Positions 60,701-64,000 of a stretch of 64,000 bases of DNA are shown here, piece after piece (positions within the stretch are counted from its first letter, which is position 1; each line of letters starts with the position of its first letter). The DNA is from Gimesia algae (lineage in GTDB: Bacteria > Planctomycetota > Planctomycetia > Planctomycetales > Planctomycetaceae). Below the pieces are notes generated by a model. The model was not told where the DNA came from. It saw only the letters and a list, made by a program, of their open reading frames with translations, and searched no databases. A program made the translations under genes and the position numbers. The stretch covers positions 1,306,531 to 1,370,530 of the forward strand of contig NZ_CP036343.1 in the NCBI RefSeq assembly GCF_007746795.1, read 5' to 3'.

Positions 60701-61439
60701 AAAACGTGCCGCGTCCACACCTGCAGAAATATCTCGGAAACAGGGAATTCAGCAACCGTCCGGTCAGCAAAGCGGGGGCAAACCTTCTGCCCGAAAGAAT
60801 CCACCAGGCCAGAAATCATCAGGACCATCCCCGCTTTCGGATTCTAAATCCAATCAGCCCGGAAAACCTGGCTCACCCGATTCTTCCCCCGGCTCGTCGC
60901 CCGGACAGGGAAAAGGTCAGAAAAGTTCTCCCGTACAACTGGCATCAGCTCAGTCTGGTTCTGGTTCCGGACAGACGGGGCAAGCCAAAAACGCAAAACC
61001 ATCACCACAATCGATGGCTCCCAAATCGTTGAAAGGATCCCGCAGTTCGGGGAACAGCAACTCGGCAGGAGGCCAGGGGGGACCTGGCAGTCCTGCATCA
61101 GGCCCACTGACCGGAAATCAGTTCCGGGAGTGGTCAGATCGGATGCGTGACGTCGAAGAAATGGTGGGGGATGCGGAGCTACGCAGCAAAGTCGCTCAGA
61201 TCCGTGAACGTGCCCAGAGCATGCGTGCGGATTTCAAACGTCATTCCAAAGCACCTCAGGGAGACTTGGTCAATGCACAAATCCTGGAACCGCTGGTTGA
61301 ACTACAAAACATTCTCTCCAATGAAATCAGTAAACGAGGCGAGGAAACATCGCTGGCACCGATTGACCGCGATCCGGTTCCGGAAAAATACTCAGACCTG
61401 GTCCGTCTTTACTATGAAGAACTAGGAAATGGAAAATGA
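57702..61439 (+). CDS. DUF4175-like membrane protein with long Gln/Lys coiled coil
   Basis: About 1245 residues. Three membrane helices are in the first 175 residues (VLWLAACSLTLLSLLFL, LLLLAGILGLPVLMAVGILAY, LLCFGAWFFSCLSCW). Beta-sandwich-like segments cover 180-490. Then a region of Gln/Lys/Glu-rich helices, predicted coiled coil, extends from about 500 to 1000 (for example QKDLNEQLKALADKQR). A Ser/Gly/Pro/Lys-rich low-complexity stretch (about 1010-1140) follows, and a final conserved helix (about 1145-1245). DUF4175-type genes usually sit with MoxR clusters. The ATG at 57702 is 2 bases after the preceding stop, so coupling is likely. Confidence 0.8.
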   Translation: MGLSDLIKQLNQIIIRYQTSVKLRRLTVLWLAACSLTLLSLLFLNPVDSRQAQLLLLAGILGLPVLMAVGILAYRPGNRFSPAERHAIATMIERTYPELDTSLLATLELEKTTQETLPTFLQDRLIQQVLTHGRQHDWRQTISNRRLILQSTTHLLCFGAWFFSCLSCWSFLKAAPTKANLPSTAAIAGDTYDVEIKPGSTEVEMQHPLLVTARFKGKSPDNAELFIKYTSGETKQIPLVKHLDDPVFAARLPAVTEALSYQVQTADWKSETFRVKVYILPELVQLNSNITAPDYTGQPDQNVEDSLTISAIIGSKVELEAHFNKPISTAVLEANGQTPLEMIVASDGLTARLTLTAESDQTWNLKLIDSDQRENRTPPFIDLAVIPNLPPEIKITFPGRDTRVSPLEESLVQGTVVDDYGLQQVGFVYSIPGQTAHTVKLKNSEQNDLEFAAEHLLSLEQLQVQPDTLISYYLFAEDFAADGSPRRVSSDMFFMEVRHFEEIFRQGKSAGGAKGGKSGGNAQQAEKLAEQQKQIINATWKVIRREIKATVSAEFKEDVSTLKQAQQALVTATLELAAKVKVQKSKAIIKSITTKMQETVALLDSSLEAGEIAPLTNALSTEQTSYQLLLKLRAREHRVSQNKNGGGSKGGGSNRSQNQLQQLELTNQQQRYETENQATAPQAAQPDRETLQILNRLRELAQRQKDLNEQLKALADKQRFAKTDQEREEIERQLKRLREKQRELLRKADEVAQRMDQSKQPSSTKSRRELEQTRNHLQQSSESLKEGQVSRALNSGTRAQQQLDQLKNDFRKKTANQFADTMRGLKQQAEQLDEKQKQIHDQLDKQQQQASSQERRSLRRNQGQQELANQLQDQENRLKSLMDQMKQVVQESEKSEPLLSKHLYDAIRKTRPYRPEDALKNAAELLKKGDNRRAQEAEQRAAAGIDTMKQGIQMAAESVLGNDLDALKKARQELKSLTSELKQETSLAANTNQADPGKSSKRAASTPAEISRKQGIQQPSGQQSGGKPSARKNPPGQKSSGPSPLSDSKSNQPGKPGSPDSSPGSSPGQGKGQKSSPVQLASAQSGSGSGQTGQAKNAKPSPQSMAPKSLKGSRSSGNSNSAGGQGGPGSPASGPLTGNQFREWSDRMRDVEEMVGDAELRSKVAQIRERAQSMRADFKRHSKAPQGDLVNAQILEPLVELQNILSNEISKRGEETSLAPIDRDPVPEKYSDLVRLYYEELGNGK

Positions 61440-63775
61440 TGTATCTGGCCCAACTTCAATTTGGTGCGCCGGGATGGTTTGCCATCTCTGTGACGGTCAT
61501 CGCAGGAGGATTCGCGTTATTAATCTACGCTTATCGTTCACTGACTTTAAAACAGTCGCTGTCCGGAGCTGCTTTCTGCCTGAAACTGTCCGCGATTGCC
61601 ATTCTCTCCATCGCATTGACAGAGCCCTTATGGAGTGGCACGCGTATTCAGCCTGGAACCAACCTGTTTGCGGTTCTGGTGGATGACAGTGCCAGTCTGC
61701 AAATTGCAGATCCCGACACAGGACAAACACGTCTGCATCAGGTCCAGCAACTGCTCATGGGAGAGGACCAGAATCAGTCGGCATCTCACCCGCAATGGCT
61801 GATTGATCTCGAACAGAATTTCTCCGTGCGAAAGTACTCCGTGGATTCGCATGCCCATGCAAAGTCCGACCTGCAACATCTGACATTCTCCGGTAAACAA
61901 AGCAACCTCATTTCCAGCATCAATGAATTAAACCAGCGTTATCAGAAGCTGCCTTTAGCGGGAATCATTCTGATGACCGACGGCATCTCCGCGGAGGAAA
62001 TCAGCCAACTGCAACAAAGCGTCCCCGTATATCCGGTCCCTATCGGCAGCGAGATTCCTTCCACCGATTTAGCGATTACAAATACGTCGGTCAGTGATTC
62101 GCCATTCGAAGATGCCCCGATTCGAATTCTGGCTGATGTCACTGCGACACACTGTCAGCAGAGCCAGGTGGAAACACAACTACTGGATCAGTCCGGGAAG
62201 GTCGTGGAATCGGTCACTCGTAAAATCGTTGATCCCGATCAACAGTTACAGATCCGGTTTCAGGTTCGGCCAGATCAACCTGGGATCGCCTTTTATCAGA
62301 TCAAAACCAGATTGCTTTCCAATGCTAACCCTGAACTGACTCTGTCCAATAATCACCGCACTCTCAAACTCGATCGAGGTCGGATTGCGCATCGTGTACT
62401 CTATGTCTCAGGACGTCCTAACTGGGAATTCAAGTTTCTGCGGCGTGCCATTGAAGATGATGAGTATATTCAGCTGGTGGGATTGATCCGCATCGCGAAA
62501 AAAGAAGCCAAGTTCGATTTTCGCAGCCGTGAAGGTGAAGAAGGAAATGCACTCTACCGAGGATTTGACCAGCAGAACGAAGCTGAACTGGAACGATATG
62601 ACCAGCCTGTCTTCGTACGGATCAATACCCAGTCCCCAGATGAGTTAGGCGATGGATTCCCTAAAACAGAAGCAGAACTGTTTCAATATGAGACGATTAT
62701 CATCGACGATCTGGAAGCAGCTTTCTTTACCCATGACCAGTTGGAATTGATCACCCGCTTTGTGTCTGAACGAGGGGGGGGACTGGTCATGCTGGGAGGA
62801 CAGGAGTCTTTTCAGCAAGGAGGCTATGACAAAACGGACCTGAAACAGCTGCTACCAATCTATTTTTCACAAAGAATCGATGCGAACATCGAAAGTGACT
62901 ACCAGTTTGGTCTGACTCGCGATGGCTGGCTGCAGCCGTGGATGCGACATCATAAAAATGAATCGGATGAACACAAACGGCTCGCCGATATGCCTGCATT
63001 TAAAACGGTCAATCATGTGGATTCTACCAAACCAGGTGCAATCTTGACTGCGGAACTCAAAGGTTCGCAACAAACCAGACGTCCCGCCATCGCCAGCCAG
63101 CGTTACGGCCTGGGACGCGTCTCGGCGGTCATGATTGGGGATTTATGGCGCTGGCGGTTGAAAGAAGACTCAACCGATCCGCAGTTGAATAAAGCCTGGC
63201 GGCAGTTATTAAGGTGGATGACCACTGATGCTCTGGAACCGGTGAATCTGCAAATGGAACAGAGTTCAGCTGGTTCGGCTGGTACCCGCATCAAAGTCCA
63301 TGTCCGCGATAAGGAATTTCAGAAACGAAGTGACTACCAGGTCGAACTGGAAATCACCACACCGGAAAAAGAAACACTCAAGCTGACTGCCGATCCCGTG
63401 GCTGATCAGCCCGGAGAATACCAGTCTGTTTACCTGCCCGATTCTCCAGGCGGTTATTCGATCACGGCTCGCGTCACCACACCCGACTCAAAAACCAGCA
63501 CGACGACGGGAGGCTGGGTGCATGCTCCCGAAGCAGTGGAATTCCGCTCTGTGAACCCGGATCTCGCATTATTAAAACAACTGGCAACTGTATCGAAAGG
63601 GGAAGTCATTCCTGCTTCTCAACTGTCGCAATTTGTTCGTTCACTCGATCAACGTTCGCTCCCCGTTACCGAAGAATCAATCTCTCCACTCTGGCATCAC
63701 CCCTGGGTTCTGCTGCTAGTCCTGGGATGCCTGTTTGGCGAATGGTCATTACGACGCTGGAAAGGATTGCCCTGA
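61436..63775 (+). CDS. Membrane protein with VWA and glutamine-amidotransferase-like domains
   Basis: A 779-residue protein. Two N-terminal membrane helices (WFAISVTVIAGGFALLIYAY and a second near 48-62), then a VWA-like domain opening FAVLVDDSASLQIADP, then RVLYVSGRPNWEFKFL (the start of an amidotransferase-like fold) and GGGLVMLGGQESFQQGGY. A C-terminal helix (HPWVLLLVLGCLFGEWSL) anchors it. It overlaps the previous gene by 4 bases, and the next gene starts on its last base. No catalytic Cys is apparent. It is probably a periplasmic partner of the BatA-like protein. Confidence 0.88.
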   Translation: MMYLAQLQFGAPGWFAISVTVIAGGFALLIYAYRSLTLKQSLSGAAFCLKLSAIAILSIALTEPLWSGTRIQPGTNLFAVLVDDSASLQIADPDTGQTRLHQVQQLLMGEDQNQSASHPQWLIDLEQNFSVRKYSVDSHAHAKSDLQHLTFSGKQSNLISSINELNQRYQKLPLAGIILMTDGISAEEISQLQQSVPVYPVPIGSEIPSTDLAITNTSVSDSPFEDAPIRILADVTATHCQQSQVETQLLDQSGKVVESVTRKIVDPDQQLQIRFQVRPDQPGIAFYQIKTRLLSNANPELTLSNNHRTLKLDRGRIAHRVLYVSGRPNWEFKFLRRAIEDDEYIQLVGLIRIAKKEAKFDFRSREGEEGNALYRGFDQQNEAELERYDQPVFVRINTQSPDELGDGFPKTEAELFQYETIIIDDLEAAFFTHDQLELITRFVSERGGGLVMLGGQESFQQGGYDKTDLKQLLPIYFSQRIDANIESDYQFGLTRDGWLQPWMRHHKNESDEHKRLADMPAFKTVNHVDSTKPGAILTAELKGSQQTRRPAIASQRYGLGRVSAVMIGDLWRWRLKEDSTDPQLNKAWRQLLRWMTTDALEPVNLQMEQSSAGSAGTRIKVHVRDKEFQKRSDYQVELEITTPEKETLKLTADPVADQPGEYQSVYLPDSPGGYSITARVTTPDSKTSTTTGGWVHAPEAVEFRSVNPDLALLKQLATVSKGEVIPASQLSQFVRSLDQRSLPVTEESISPLWHHPWVLLLVLGCLFGEWSLRRWKGLP

Positions 63776-64000
63776 TGCATCTTGATAAGCCTTATGGATT
63801 TCTGACGGGATTCTTCTGCCTCAGTCTGCTGCTACACTGTCAGGCAAGTACTGCCGAGTCTTCAGATTCCGAAAAGAAGACCGAGCGAATTATCGTTGTG
63901 ATGGGAGCAGAAGGGACGTCGGAATACGGTCAGCAGTTTGCAGACTGGTCCGAGCGCTGGCAACAGCTGGCGGCTGCCAAACAGGCTGCATTAACAATCA
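63775..64000 (+). CDS. Start of next operon gene, probable secreted protein (partial)
   Basis: An ATG at 63775 overlaps the preceding stop by one base (TGATG), so it is translationally coupled. The frame is open to the window end, 75 codons. It begins MHLDKPYGFLTGFFCLSLLLHCQA, a signal or lipoprotein-like N-terminus, and continues ERIIVVMGAEGTSEYGQQFADW. The family is not identified from this fragment. It extends the MoxR-type operon. Confidence 0.8.
   Translation, partial: MHLDKPYGFLTGFFCLSLLLHCQASTAESSDSEKKTERIIVVMGAEGTSEYGQQFADWSERWQQLAAAKQAALTI

Overview
The window looks like a chromosomal segment of a planctomycete, most like the Gimesia/Planctomyces group. The evidence is the gene content. 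There are two DUF1559 proteins with type IV pilin-like N-termini. There is a MoxR/DUF58/BatA-like/DUF4175/VWA operon, a long PQQ-propeller protein with a Rossmann-like front domain, a PhoPQ-activated pathogenicity-related protein, a squalene-hopene cyclase, and a depleted peptidoglycan (dcw) cluster with no ftsZ. Base composition is moderate (roughly half GC by eye). No rRNA, tRNA, CRISPR array or complete insertion sequence was recognised.

Layout. 1-13.5 kb: a truncated membrane protein, the PQQ/Rossmann secreted protein, a gene broken by an in-frame stop, two tatA paralogues, a secreted protein with Ig/Fn3-like domains, a KDPG aldolase, clpX with its terminator, then an FHA protein, a CaMKII-association-like protein and a degenerate receiver. 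13.6-23.1 kb (minus strand): a four-ACT aspartate kinase, then, in transcription order, murE-murF-mraY-ftsW-murG. FtsW carries 13 perfect CEDEE repeats at its C-terminus, and the murF-mraY gap holds a candidate structured RNA. 23.8-27.4 kb: a DUF1559 pilin-like gene, a small secreted protein, a PhoPQ-activated protein and a BON-like protein. 27.7-34 kb: rimI, a divergent UvrA-like ATPase convergent with uvrB, and scpA. 34.3-40.3 kb: a class I glutamine amidotransferase-like protein lacking catalytic residues, an MFS exporter, tsaE, an NAD-dependent epimerase, a small membrane protein and a secreted esterase. 40.5-50 kb: dnaE, a small anchored protein, bioB, shc and a second DUF1559 gene. 50-64 kb: a TPR/metallopeptidase protein, then one long tightly packed operon DUF4159-moxR-DUF58-BatA-like-DUF4175-VWA/GATase-next gene, running off the window.

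The main unexplained structure is a dispersed element of about 95 bp, near-palindromic along its whole length, with five copies (8.05, 9.5, 13.5, 19.8 and 24.8 kb). All five lie between genes and one supplies a stop codon. It behaves like a MITE. Other points of interest are the FtsW repeat tail, the possible RNA in the mur cluster, the dead-looking amidotransferase, the UvrA-like protein with Asn in its second Walker B motif, and the interrupted gene at 3.9-5.0 kb. All functional calls rest on motif recognition by eye; no database search was run.
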